DNA from: Tanytarsus gracilentus
Taxonomy: Eukaryota > Arthropoda > Insecta > Diptera > Chironomidae
Direction: 5' to 3'
Length of the DNA stretch: 64,000 bases
Assembly (NCBI GenBank): GCA_038502055.1
Contig: JAXRKN010000038.1
Coordinates: 2,480,001 to 2,544,000, forward strand
The position numbers were made by a program, and so were the translations under genes. Positions 19,229 through 34,400 of this stretch are shown one piece after another (position 1 is the stretch's first letter; each line of letters opens with the position of its first letter). The notes under the pieces are model-generated. The model saw nothing but the letters and a program-made list of their open reading frames with translations. It made no database searches and was not told the origin of the DNA.

Positions 19229-22200
19229 TTAGGCAATTTCAACTTGCTCTGACGATGCATTCGACAGCTCCTCCTCGGTAATTGACGGCGTCCTTAATTT
19301 ACTCGCGAATTTCTTATGTCGCGTCGAAATGGTCACATCCTCATTCTCTTGATCATCACTCGGTAACGGATTTTCGAGACATTTTTGGCACAGGCCTTGC
19401 TTTAAATCGGCCGTCGATGCCAAATATACTTTGTTACAGCGAACACATTCTTCAGTCGAATCACCTTTAATGGAAATTGAGAGGGAGAGAGACAAAAATG
19501 AGAAATATCTGTTAGTGAACTGTACGCAAAATGAACATGATACAGTCAAATTCGAACATCAGCTAAAATTTAAAATTCAATCAATCTTGAAATGTGATTC
19601 AATATTTCTTTCATCGTCGACAACAATAATATAATGTAATGTACAAAAGTCAGCGAAGGTAAATATACATGAAATTCAATATTGTTATTTATTTATTTTG
19701 CTCTCTTTTTTTTACGCGCACAAGAACATGACGAGGAAAAGGAAATTGAGAGCAGACCTTTGATGGTCAAAAAATGTTAAGAGTTAAACTCGCGAAAATA
19801 TTTGGATGTCCGAGTCGACGTTTACTCTTTATGGAAGGTTAATAGGTTGTCTTAAAAATCAACATACCTTCATGAGTCTTCATGTGTGCTCTCAAATTGC
19901 ATGCCAGCGCAAATCTTTTGTTACACAATTCACATCCATGAGGTTTGCTGCCTGTGTAATAAAAATAAAATAGATGTTAATTAAAAACGAAGAATTGAAA
20001 TCAATTAATGAAATTAAAAATGATTTTGTGAATGACAGTGAGACAGAGCGATGATCATCGATTAGATTAGTTGGTATTCATCAAATATCAATTATGTCAT
20101 CGAAAAAACTTATTCAGCCTGAAATTTTTACTTTTGAAAAATAATTTTAAAATTTAACGGATTTTAGCAGAGAAATATAATTTTGTGACCTGAAAATTCA
20201 AATTTTTAATTAACTGTTTTTGAAATGTTGATTTTTCAAAAAAATTAATTCTCATTTCATCCATCAATGGGTTTGAGTTTAATCCTAAAATCACTAAATT
20301 ATGTTCGCCGTTTCATTGTAGCGCAACAAAAGATCAAATATATCCAATTTCTCAATGATGTGTTTTGTTTGTGCCGAAAATTTTTGCACTTATGCAATAA
20401 ACATGTCTCGATTCATTTCATGTCGATTGAAGTCAATCAATCGGTTACGGTTTGTTAGACAAAAAAAGTCTATTATAAATTTCAATGTGAGCCATTACAA
20501 TATGCAGCAATAGAAATGGTCCGTTATGAAAAGGCACAACAATATCACACATTAAATAGAGAGGCACACATTTGCGAGAAGGCAAAAAAAAATTATATTG
20601 CGTGCAGTAAAAATTATTTAATTATGAGCTCTAATGGACAAAATGCCAAACATTATAGCACATAGCACACACATGGGAAAAGCGATGTCGAGATTATGCA
20701 ATAAAATTCATGATATTAGTTCTCTCGCACAGTCCACTCACAATTTACAGCAATATTGGACAAATAGGTGTTACTTTTCACACAACTCTCGCGTGAATTG
20801 ATTGATTTATTGAGAGACCATGGGAAAAAAAATATAAAAAAATTGTCGCGCAGGCCGACACTCTTGCAAAGTAAGTAACTCACAAAAGTGACAAAGTCGC
20901 TGTGACAGAATTTTTAATTAGCGAAAAGTGTCATGTTATATTGGACATTTTGAGCGTCAATTGAGTTGGAAGAGGAGATTTATTTGGAAAGTAGAAATTC
21001 CTGAAATTCGAGAGCAGAAACTTATAATATCCACATCCCAATAACGTTTTTCAACGGAGCATGAAAAAGGTTCAATCAAACTTTTTTTTGTCGAAGGTAC
21101 TCAATTCATGAAAATTATAATGCTTTCCGTTTCTGTTTGTTATCCATTTTCGCTCTAATGCTCTTTCTAGAAAGAAAAAACTCTTCTTTTTAAAATGGTG
21201 AGGAAGGAACGAATGAGATGAGAAGGGAGGGCGAGTGAGAGACGTAATTACCCGCAAAGATTAGCCTTTTTATAAAAGAAATTGCTTAGACATTAGAGAG
21301 CTATTTGTTGGACGACCGCGCACGTCTTTTTTTACGAGTTTAATTAAACATTTTTTGAAAGACTTAAACGCCAGCGTGCTTGGAAGCATCCCAATATGAC
21401 ATAACAGAAGTTCAAAAATACATAATAGAATGTTTCAGATCATACCGATCACCGCGAAGTGTGTAAGACGGGAGAAATCGAAAGAGAGGTCAATCAACGT
21501 CGAAAAAAATCCATTATTGAACTTTATCTCACTCGTCAAACCATTTCCTAATACGCTTTTTCTCTTCAGGTGCTTCATCACTGAATTCTAAGTTTGTAGA
21601 CGAGAAATTTTAATAGAACGACAATGAAATGGCAACTTTTCAAACATCATCGACGAAAAAATAAAATTCATCACTTGAATGTGTTTATTTAGAGTTATGA
21701 TGCTAATAATGCTGTCTCACTTTCATGCTACCATTAATTGTTTTCATTGCTTTGAGGAAACAACTTTATTAAAAAATAATTTTACATGAAAATAAATTTA
21801 TTAACACCTGAAAGTTTTTTTTAAAAAATCCGTTAAAAATAGGATTAAATTTAGAAATTTAATAACTCACTCAGTATTACAATTTTTTCGCAACTTTGCA
21901 AATGTAAAACTGCGTGTTTACAACACCGACATGGTCATAATTTATTTGCGTGACCGATACGAGAGCGAATTTATTTCTATCACAAAAAGAACAAATGGTG
22001 TCAAATGGAATTGAGTTTGGTTCATGGTTTCCCTTTTTGCGTATGTGCGCGCGAGTTGAGTCTAAAGAAAGTTTATGGCATTGTTTGGGGTCTTGAGTCT
22101 ATTACATATTAAACACGTTTTTCATTTTTCTTTATTGAAATGAATTTGAATAAATTTTGAACAGCACCTTGCGTTTACAATTTTATCAATTAAGGCTATC

Positions 22201-22384
22201 TTTATGTTGTGTTATTAAAGTCCAATATAACAAAGAAAAAGCGACGTTTTTGGTTCTTAAATGTTTCAATTTTTCACCACGATTAAAAATGGACATACAT
22301 AGTCGATGGTCTATATGAAATGAATTAATTTGTTTAACTCACAGCCCATAAAATGAAACTCGATTGTCGAGTCTTCACACGATC

Positions 22385-22444
<60 letters not shown>

Positions 22445-25400
22445 TCGAGAGCACTTAATTAAAATCGAATATTGACTGAATTATTTGAGCTTTCAATTGC
22501 GCCCACTCGAAAAAAATAAAAGAGAATATACAGTGAGAGAGAAATATCGTCGATTCCCTAGCACATTGACGTAGCCAGTTATTAATGCTCATGAATCACG
22601 CGAAATTCAATGAGTCGAACACGAGTGTGTGGCTTAAAGGCGTAAAAATTAAAATATTTTTACTCTCTTTACTTCGCAAGATCCTTTTAATTTTATTTAA
22701 CTGTCGCTCATTAATAAAAAAAGCTTTAATAGTTAACTGCGGAATTTTTATCGTTCCCGCCAAAAAAGGATGTGCCAGCAACACATGACATGATGGTCTT
22801 TCCTGTTCACTTTTTTTCAACTAATTTTCAATAGAACTTTATCCCTTCAGTAGATCAAATGCACGAATGGAAAATATTTTGTTGCTATTTCATGAAACAG
22901 GTGCTTAAGTGCCTTCGTTCATTTAAAACGTGTCTATACGTCGTACAGGTATATGAAGAAGAATAGCAACACGAAATTAAACTTAACGAATTTTTATGAG
23001 GAAGCATAGAGGGTTATAAATGGCTTTAAGTCACCTGTTGTAATATTTTCAGTTCCATAAACAGAATTCCTTTAGGGTGAATATGACCGTTATTCAATTT
23101 TTGCCTTGTAACATCTTTTTTTGCGGTTCTATGTCGAGACAGATCTAAAATTTGGGTCATTTGAGGATGATAAAGATCTAGCATAAATTTTAACACACAC
23201 GAAATGAAATCAATTTATGAAACTTCTTTAATTAGCAAACAGCCTCACCTTATCTTAATTACATTGTCATTAATTTTTATTCAAAAAAAGCGAGTTTTAA
23301 GCGCATCGCACACCGGATATTGTGAAGAGAACCATTATGACAATAAAGTGCCACATCTGAAAAAAATATGTGAAACTACACGTTTTAGAGTCGATTGAAA
23401 TTTCAACATGATTCAACCATTCCATTATGTGCTAATTAATTTCATTTTAGACCGGATAAAGACGCAATTCACATGTGCGGGTAGTTTTGTGACTTTTTAC
23501 TTTTCAAAAAAGTATAGAAAGTACAACTTTGAGGTTCTTTACCGAAGAATAAAGAACGAGCGAGTTAATAATAACGTTCATCAAAAAAAGAGGGGATGTG
23601 CAAGGATGGAAGGTATTGTAAGCAGTTGTTTGGCGCAATAATTACGATGCACATCTTGCAGATAGCACATATCGCTCAATCATTTTTCTCTCTCAACTCG
23701 GGATACAATCGTAACAGCTACTGTTTATGCTGCAAATTATTCTCTCTGACACGGTTCGCTTCGGGCTGTATAATTAAATGCCAAGCACAGATTTTGCAGC
23801 ACATAAAGTTTTTTTTCTCTTTCTTCAAGTAAAGTTCTGCAACTGCACAAAATAAAGAAACACATCATAACCGAGCAATTGTTGTTCCATCAGAACTCTT
23901 TTTTTTGGTGTACAACCGAAAAAAATATAAAACGCTTTTAACCCTCCGGCACTTTCTTCTACCTTGAAAGTCGTTATTTTGCAAAATTTTATTTTTCAAC
24001 AGCACAAAAAAGCAATCAATATCAGATGGTCGTTGAAGATGCGGAGTCGAAGAGAGAAAAATTTGTTTACACAACAGCAGCCGCAGTTGCACGATGATAA
24101 ATGGCAAATGAAACTCAATTTAACGAAGAGAGCAGAAAATAATTAAAAAATTTCCATAAAGCAATGAGAAAATTTTGTGATTAATGAAAAATAATATTTC
24201 TCAAGTCGGGTGGCGATTTTAATTAATCTGATGTGATTTTTTAAAAAATCTTGACAATTGTTTTATGGTTCAACAATAAAATAAAAAATTCATTTAAATT
24301 TTCAAGGTGCTTCCAGTATTTTTAATTATCTAAGAAAAATGAAATATTTTATTACTAAAACTTTTTGAAATCAATTTTAAGAACATTTTTTTACGATTTT
24401 GCTTCAAAACCTAGCGTCTATTCCTTAGCATGTTCAAGTCATTAAGACTACCTTGAAAGTTTATGTTTTTTTTGAACAATTTAAAAATCTATCTTAAATT
24501 TTTCAAGTGCCACCGTCTATTATGAATAATGAGTTTTTATCGATTATAAAAATGCTAATCTCCTCGACCAATAAAAGTTGATAAATTGAATGTGTAAACA
24601 GCGGTGAAACGAGTAATTTTTTCATATTTCAAAGCAGAGAGAAAATATTTAAGGTATTAATACGTCAATTATTACCTTGTGCTGCAGTACGAGTTGCTGC
24701 ACAATAAACTTTCCGGTCAGCCGCCGAGAGTGAGATTTTAGATAAAATATAATTTAGTAGTTTCACTCAATAAGCTACGAGAGACCCAGGCGGTGCTGTG
24801 CACTTTTCTTATGGCATTTTAAATCTCAACCGTTACTCTCCTTGCTGGGAGATTCATTTCAACCTCTTTCAGTTCAACTCATTCATAATAACTGATGTTT
24901 ATCGATCACATTTTAAAAAATGTTTATCGCCTCAATGAATCGACAATTTGGTGGTGACTTATTTAGCTTACTTTACTTACCTGCCACATCATGATGGAGA
25001 GAGAAGAAATGTGTTTGGAGTATTTTTTGGCATCTGACAGTCGAAGACCATTAATCTCGGTTCATTTCTCTCATTCCATACGTAAAAGTATTTTTTTTAA
25101 GTTTGACAAACGAAAAGTGAATTAAAATCTGACATTATTTTCGAAATGCAATCAATGATTGAGACAGCGGCAGCAATAACCGGTGGTAAACACTTTTAAG
25201 CTAATTAAGATATTTCATTTTTCGTTCACAGAGAGCTAAAGAAATTGATGACTTTTTACCTCTCTTTTTTTGACAATCAACCCGAGCTACTGGTCGAGAT
25301 TAAAGCATTGCGATATGCTTAACATGAAACTAGACGTGATGGAATTTCAATCTTAATCTCTTTCTTCACTGTACTGCATTGAAACACGTCTACATATTTT

Positions 25401-28400
25401 TTTTCGAGGAAAAAAATATTTAAAATGTTGGTCAACGGAAGCCACTCTCGACAGTGATCACATCAAAATCACGATAATGATGTAGAGGCAATGGCTGTTT
25501 ACTGAAAACGTTATTGGTTGCTGAATGGACGTTGGTAGCCTCTGGCAAATTATTAAATTTATATTTTTATGGTTCCAAAATATATTTTGTGTGTGCGAAA
25601 ATTGCGCGCAATATTGATGAAGGAAAGAGCTCGAGGTTAATTTTATGTTGCCCGAGATATTTTTAGCGGAAATTATGATTTTTATAATTTTTATGAAACT
25701 GAGCAAGATTTACTAGTTTTGTAAAAAAATAAAAGGGTAAAATTTTGATCATAAAATTCTCAACTTGAAACTTCTTTATGTTTGATTTTATTTTTGGTAC
25801 TTACCTCATTTATTTTTCTAACAATTTTCTCATTAAATTTTCTTCATTTCCCGCTCATCACAATTTAATTTAATCGATAAAAAGCTTCCCCTTCAAAAAA
25901 AATTATCATCATCATCATTCGGCGAGTATTTTTTACTTTTTCGCAATATAACGATATGCGGCTGTGTAGCGATGGCATCATAAACGCAAAAATTGCCTCG
26001 CAGCTAAATTAATTCAATTTCGAGTCCGCTCTTCATATGTGCGAGCTCGTCCCATTCATTCCTTGATTACTTACTTCGTTTGCTGTCTTGGACCTTGCCA
26101 CTACTTCTGACTCTCTCCCTCACCGTGCACAAATATGTTGGCAAGGCTGAAGTATATTGTGTGTGTGTATAGAACGCATATACATTTAACATTATTATTG
26201 AGATCAAGATGTTTGATTGCAAATTTACTGATATATGGCGGCGGCATCGGCAGTATCTTCACATCGTGCCTTCATCAGTAATGTCACTTACCTTGATATT
26301 TATATTTTGCTCTTGTCTCGTACATGAAATCATTGCAAGATGTTTCCACTTGATGCCAGAAGGGAAAGAGCACGAAGTAATGGAAAATTAATATCGTTCG
26401 CGAAAGAGAATAAGTCTGGCGAGGCTGATAAGAATCAGAAGATTGGACGACTCATAATGTTAATGATTGTATGCCGTGGCAGCAAATTATCCATCTAGCT
26501 ACTGTCCTTCGCGTTAGAATTTATTGATTTCTGTCCGCTTTCTCGAGCAGACTCCAATTTATGTTTCACCGAGTAAAACGCAATAAAATCCAAAACGTAA
26601 ATTAACAAAATTGCATACAAGTTCTTCTTTTTGCGCTATCACATGCAGTAGCTCCTTGCACATCAATTAATTGACATCCTCTGTCCCACAAAATCATTCA
26701 CAAATCACAACATTATGATTTTATTCACAAAAAATGTCAAAGCAGTCAATAATTTAGGATGAGAAAATGAATTAATGAGACTAACTTTGGACTTACCCGT
26801 GTGCAGGAAGAGATGATTCTTGAGGTTTGTTTGCTTGCTAAAACCACGCGAGCAAATGTGACATTTGAAAGGCCATGAGCCACTGTGAACGTACATGTGA
26901 GATTTGAGATCGCCCGGTGTTGGGAATGACTTAGCACAGAGACTGCATTTGTGTGGCTTTTCCTGTGAATTTTATAATAAAATTTCTATGAAAATGACGT
27001 CAATTTATTATGCAAATTAATAACTGTGTAACTGTTTAGACCTCTCATAAATTCTCCACATCATTTTAAATCAAACCCTTTAAACTTCAGAACAAAAGAA
27101 AAGAATCTTTTGTATGAAAAAAATGACACACACAAGAGCAAATCAAGAATATTTTTAAGAAAAATCAGCGACGCGTGAATTCCTGAATTCCCACAATTCT
27201 AAAGTCAAGAGGAATTATAAAAATTTATTCTCTCTTGTTACTCGGAATGAAAATGTATGTATGGAGTGATGGATTTCAAAAGGCAAAAAAAAATGTTTTA
27301 CAAGGAGAGTCTCAATTTACAAGAATCTTTTAGAATTTTTATTTGTTGTCATTTCTTTTTGACATTATGGCGTTCATTTGAAAAATTTCAATTTCATGGA
27401 GCATTAAAAATTTCAGTATTGTCGACGATGATGAATCATCAAAAAGTGACCCATTAAGAATTTAAGAGAGTGAGATGCCATGATCGATGATGTGTTAATG
27501 CAGTCGAACAATGAATTATCTTTCATTACGCAACCTGTACTGAGTGTGAGTAAGGGGTGAATATCATTATCGCCATCGCATCGACTCACATCCGCAATCA
27601 TGTTCTGTATGATTCTTTAGAACCGACCATATATATTCGTTAAATTCACACGGACTCTTCATTGTTATAATATAGGCACATAAATTATTCCCACATGATG
27701 AGTCTGACACCATCACATCAATCGCAAGTCTCTGGGAAATTTCTTCACAAAGCTAAAAAAAAGTTTTGCACCACAACAACAATAACAGAAGCAACCAGCG
27801 GGTCAACAGACTTTTGTCGTCTACGTCTTTATGGCACCTCTCTGACGTCAACTTTACATTCTTTCTTCTTATTTTTTTTTAAAAAGTGAAATATATAAAG
27901 AAGAAATCGATCATTGATATATCAAAATATCACTGACGAGAGGAAAAGGGAAAAGAAGAGAGAGATAAAAAAATATCGAATGGCATTTTAAGTCGTCAAA
28001 AATCAGTCAATCAGAAATTGGAACAATAATTGGATGAAAATCGTGAGCATGGGTGATCAATTAAGAAATATTTCAGAAATGCATCTCGCATAGACATTAA
28101 ACTAGATTGTTTTCGCTAGACATGAAGAAATTTGACATGATCAAAGTTTTAAAGCCACAAATGCACGATCCTTTGATTAGGGATGTTCGCAGGTAAAGAA
28201 AAATTATTACAGGTGCATATCGATTCTCAAAAACGTCTCTGCATGCGTAGCTCTTTCATTATGTGCAGTCTGAGTAGCCTCCAGTTAAATTTCTAGCGGA
28301 GCTAATAATTCACAATTAAGCGCGTATATGTAGGAGATCTTTTTTAATGAACTATACTGAGCTACATAGAATGGTCGAATGATTAATGATTTTTGCTACC

Positions 28401-31400
28401 AGAAGATTCAATTTGTTGCCGTTTGAGAGAAAGCCCAAACCTTGTTCAGTCTAACAAGGATTTTTGGTTCTCATAGGGGTCGGAAATTCACTAATTTTTC
28501 AACTTACTCACAATATTGTGATGAGATGTGGAAGAAAAATGAACTCAAAATGCTGATAAATGATTTTTTCAATGGACATTGATGAGCTTCTTCATAAATT
28601 CTCGAAACATGATTTTGTATCAGAGTTTTCGATCTTCTTGGGAGATGAGTCTCTTAATTAAGAGAATTTTCATTAATAATTTTTAAAAAATTTCTAAATA
28701 TTTTTTGCTATTTGCAAAAATACTTTTCAATAATCATTTTGTGCTAGAATTTTGCAGGAAGTTCCACCATCATTTCTACCTCCATCGTTGGCCATTGTTG
28801 AATGCAATTCAAGTAACTTTAATGAGGTAATAATTTAATTTACCGAAACCTCTTCTGCAAAATGCTCTTTTACAATGTGGAAGCCTCTCTCTATTCATTC
28901 AATGGCAGCGCACTCGCTTTCAGCATTAATCTGATTTTCTTGTTAATTTTCAATTATGTTAAATTCCTTTCATTACATGAAAATTGCTTATTAAAATTGT
29001 CGAGAAATTTAATATGATTAAATAGCAGCAAGTTAATGTTATACAAATTTACATTGTGTGGCATTGGCGAAAGGCGTGTGTGTTCGAGTAGAAACAGCAC
29101 ATTTGTTGGAGCACTTGAATGGACTGATTTACAATATTTTTATTATTATGCTATGATTATTTTTTTTCGATCCTATTTGGAGCATGTGGAGAGCCTGATA
29201 AACTGGAAAAATATAAATTCAACATTCAACTCTAATCTAATGCTGCGTATCGTGCACACGGAGAGTTTAAAAAATTAATAAGCAACAGTTATCAACGAAA
29301 AAAAGTATTTTTTTCTGGAGCGATCAAAATTGGAGATGATCACGAAAGGCATTAAAATAATTTTCCACTGAAATTCGAAAACCAATAAAGAACTCAACGT
29401 TCGATGATGGTTCAAAGCGAGAGCTGACTTTCGTGTGCAATAAAAGGATGGAATGATATAAAAATGGTCAATAAAAGGCAATAAATTTAGAGTCGAGCTA
29501 TCTCGCAGCACAACAAAAAACACCTGCTGCATTATGCTCGATCCTCTTCCACTCCTCATCCACACACACTGCACATTGTCCCATTGTGTTGAAGAAATGC
29601 ATTCGGCATTCAATTCTGTTTCCATTCATTATCGAGAGCGCGAAGGCGATTGCACAACTTTTTTTTTATGACGATGATTATTTTGAGAAGAAATAACACG
29701 AGAAAAATTCTGCGGCAATTCTATTGCAATAATTGTTATCATAAAAGCTAAAATACGGTAGCAATTTTGAAGCTCCATTAGTCTGTCGTCTCCTGAGACT
29801 TTAAGTCACAAATCGCCTCAAATGGTATTTTTTTGATGATTCTTTTTTGGGAGAAGAAATTTGATCATAAAATGCAACGAATGGAAACATAAAAAAAATA
29901 ATTTAAAACTTTTTGAAATAAAATTTTCCATCACTTGACTTTACGCCAATATTTCTCATTCACTCTTTTATTAAAGGAATATTTTAAAAATGTTTTGCAG
30001 TTCTTTTCTTCCTTCCATCTCATTCTCATTTCGGGCAGTGAGATAAATTAAGGCAATTTTTGTCTCTCTCTCTCTCGCATCATTTCGGGTTTTCTGTTTT
30101 GGACAGTCAATGGCTTTTATGGGGAAAATTGAATACCGCTGCTGTTGAGAGAAGTTTCATCGATCACCTTTTTATTGTCGCACAAAAATTGGAGCCGGTT
30201 CTTCTTGTTCAATTTAGTCTCTCGTAAAGTATGCTGCGGCGAGAAAGAACGACATTGTGCTATGCAACTCGGCAACTTAATTACTTTAATTGTTCAATAA
30301 TCATCACACAGTGCAGAAGAAGAGGGAAGACTTGCACGTCTGAGAATTTTCAAGTGTCAAAATGGAATTTTCGTCATCATCGAGAGAGAGAAATTGTGAC
30401 ATTAACAGCAGATTTTAATTGTCTCCACCCCGAATCACCGACAAAGAGTGAAAAGTTTGTGTTTAACAATGGTGTGGTGGTTAAATGTACTTTTTTTTCG
30501 TTGTGTCCCGAAAGGCACAAAATAAAATTATTGGAATGTGTAAGAGCGGCACACAAAAAAATAAATATAAATAAATATATCGAGAGCAAGATTAAAAGAG
30601 CATTAAAGGAATTTTCTTTTCATCTGCTGCTCTTTACGGTGCGCGGCAGAAAAAGTCTTTGAAGCGCTACCGAACAAAGCGCATATCTCACTAATAACAA
30701 TACCATATTTTAGAGTCATTTGACTCAAACTGCATTTTGCGATATATCGTTTAATAGAGCCTACGGAGACAATGCTGTTATATGCCTGTCGCGGAATGGG
30801 CGGGAGAGAGACAATAATGACAAGCAATTATAGAATGGCGTAGAAATTGTCCGTTGATAATGTCCTTGAACATTTTATTTTTTTCCTCTCTTCAGATTCT
30901 AAATTGCAATATCATGAAGAAAAAAATTATCACATTTCCAAAGCAAACAGAATTAATTAAAAAATTATTATATGACTTAATTGTTAATCGCATAAGTCAT
31001 AAATGCATTTATAATTAAGAAATCTCAGGATGAGTGTGTTAAGATTAGAGTTTAACTTTAGTGCGATAAATTTATTCTCCCAAAGTGAGATAGCGTGAAA
31101 CGATGAATATGAAAGAGAATCCGCCGAAAAAAAATATCATCACTATTAAAAATCTTCATTCGATGTGGCGGGAGTCGAGAGTGAGAGAGAAAGATGAAAT
31201 TAAATTGAATTCCCTTTACTGCTGCTTGCTATATTGAATCTGATTTTCTCTTATCGAATATCTCTTTTGTAAAGAGAGATTTTGCCGCGGATTCTTTTTT
31301 TATGGGCCGATGTGTATGCATGAATGTGTACATTTTTATTTATAAATGAAAAAGAAAAAGGTTTCAATCTTTCTCCACCGCGGTAGTAGCTGTTGATCTG

Positions 31401-34400
31401 TTAAAAAAATAATAATCTTTTGGATCCCATAAATACCATCATCGAGCTCGTATCTTTTCAACGCGGTTGCTCGCTTGAAATGTAATGGCTTTTTAAATAT
31501 CGATCGTGTCGTCCTTTCATCCCGAGAAAAAGAAATTTTAATTTTTATCTCACGTTAAAGAATTTTAAATTTTTTTCTCTCCTCTCTTTCTTCAATCCGA
31601 AATTGTTCCACTGAATTAAGATTTCGATCATAAAAATGATTTCATTAGTTCTCATGAATAAGAAACTCGATATAACCATAATAATTTTCTTAATCTCTCC
31701 TTTTTCCATGCGACTTTACCGTGAGTGTGTGTGACAGTCCGAGAAAAAAACGAGAATAAAGAGCCGAAATTAAATCACATAAAGTTGACACGTTTTTGAT
31801 ATTTTCAATTTCCTCTTTTCTATGGCTATGCATTATGGATAAATGATTTTCGGGTTTCCAGAGGTTTGGAATAAATTTATTTGAAGATATTAAAATTTTA
31901 AATTAAAGAAAATTTTAAATATTTTAAAAGTTATATTTTTTTAAAAATTTCTTACAAAAAATCCCAAAGCCCTGCATTTTGAAAGAATTAAGATGAAAGA
32001 GTGAATGAAAAAGCCTCCGCTCTTGTTTCTAAATGGTAAATCACGTTTGAATATTCATAGATTAAAATTCTATTTTTTTCGTCTCAAATAGACATAAGCC
32101 GTTGTCCACTAACGTCAGATTATAAATTTTTACGAAAAATATCTTTATACACTTCTCTTGAATTTTGTATCGGGGTGAAAGAAATAATTTAAATAATTCA
32201 ATGCTCACCTTTATATGAGTCATACGATGATAATAGAGATTTGAACTAGCCGTGAATCGTTTACCACAAGTGTTGCATTCTGTCATGGGAGAAGAAATAT
32301 GTAAATCAAGTGAGTCTGCAATTATAATTATTTGCTACTGTTACTCACCGTGCGGTTTCTCACCCGAATGAATTCTTCTATGCGTATTCAATGAACTTGA
32401 CGTACTAAAGCCTTTTCCACACACCGAACAGACGTGCGGCTTCTCTCCTATCGAGACGAGAAGAAGTGAGTATTTATGACAATGTCGGTGATGATGATGA
32501 GTATCAATAAAGATTAATTGACTATTTATTCAAAGTCATAAAGAGTAAAAAAAATGAGCTGGTAATGTTTGTCCATTAGAGACACTTTAGAGAGCGCTAC
32601 ATATCTACAATGTATGTCTATCGAAATAAATAAAAAGAGATTTATCGATCGCGATTTGAAATTAATTAATCAATAGCTAAGCAGCACTATCTATGCATGC
32701 ATGCTATCAAAACATGAACAGCAAAGTGCTTCGAGAAAATTATTTTTCAAAAAATCGATCGAACAACATAATCAAGTGGCGCATACCACCGCTTGCTGCA
32801 AATAAAGCATGAAATGAAAATAGCTCAATAGACAAAAACTAATTGGAGTTGAAAAGATTGATTATATGGCACGGGAAGTTGGTTTGGCCTTTTGTCCAAG
32901 CGCGATGTGTGTCTCAAATGAATTGTGGAGGAATTTCGAATGATTGGAGACGCTCAAAATTGTCTATATAAAATGGAAATTATTGTGCTACGAGCGAGTC
33001 GAGAGGAAATTCATCAATCAACGGTAATCAATTGGACGGAAAACAAGAAGAAAGAAATCTCTCATAAAAAATACCTGTATGAGTGCGCATGTGACGCTTT
33101 AGCAAGCTCGGTCGATCGAATTTCTTGCCGCAAACTTCGCATGGCAGTAAAGCTCGTTCGCTCCTTTGTGGCCGACTCGATTTTGGCGTTGACTTAGGAA
33201 CAATTGCTGTGTCCATTAAATCGCCCATACTACTCGCACCCGAGGACTGTAACGATTCGCCGGATATTGATTTATGTTCGTCTTCCGATGGAGAGATCGG
33301 TGAAATCGGCAGAAGAACTTGCGACAGCAACGACAATGACAGATCCAGTGGCGAACCTATAATTAATAGCATAATGGCAATGTAATGGAATCGCATAAAT
33401 CTCATAAATCAATTGGCATATACACATCCAACGACAGCGGATGGTGTTTATGCAGAAGTAAAGAAGAAGGAATAAAAAATTCTAGAGGATGATTGTGTGG
33501 GAAGTCGACAGATTGGTAGTCGCTTTGAATAACACCATTCGATGAATTTTTAATGAGCTCCGTATTTCTCTCATTTGTCCTCCGCCTATGGTCGATCTCA
33601 ATCGCGTAAGAAGGAAAATATTTAGCCCAATATGGCACACACACAGAAAGTCTACCTTTTTCGCATTCGATATTGTTTGAGATTTATTGAGATAAAAATC
33701 AATTTTTCAATAAAACATTTTGAGAGAAGAACAGCGCACGGTAAATGCATTGATTTTATCGCGCATATAAAATTTCATTAAATTACCATCCATTCAGCAA
33801 GATGGAACGATTATAGCATGAGAGCGAAGCCAAAAATGGTAATTGGATCGTCTCATAATCTCAAGCCATGTGCATTTTGTTTATGAATTAAAAAGCAAAC
33901 ATGATTAGATAGCACACACAAATACGTAATTTTTACTTTAAATTATTATTATTAAACATCCCACTTAATTTGCATTTTTAGCATTCTTCTGTGGCTACCA
34001 CTATGCAGCATCATCTACATAAACATAGCACACCGATCGTTAACTTTAATTTTCTCTCTACGTGACACAAATAAATTTTTCCAATAGCTCATTCAGTCGC
34101 GGAGGTGATGTTGGCGCGAACCTCTTTGCTACTTTGGCCGAGAATCACTGAAATATAGACGTTTGCTGCTTTATGTTGTGACTTTCTTAGATCTTTATCA
34201 GTCATATCGACGGGGCAAATTCGCTACACATTTTTCTGCTCCAATTTACTGGCAGCGGGCGGCAAAACATAATTCACAAATTTAAAAATTTTGTTAATTT
34301 AAAAGTTAAAAATATTTTAAGTCAATTTTGTATTAAATTTAAAATTCCCTCAACCAATAATTAAAAACTGAATGCATTAAAATTCCTCGAATATTTTCAT

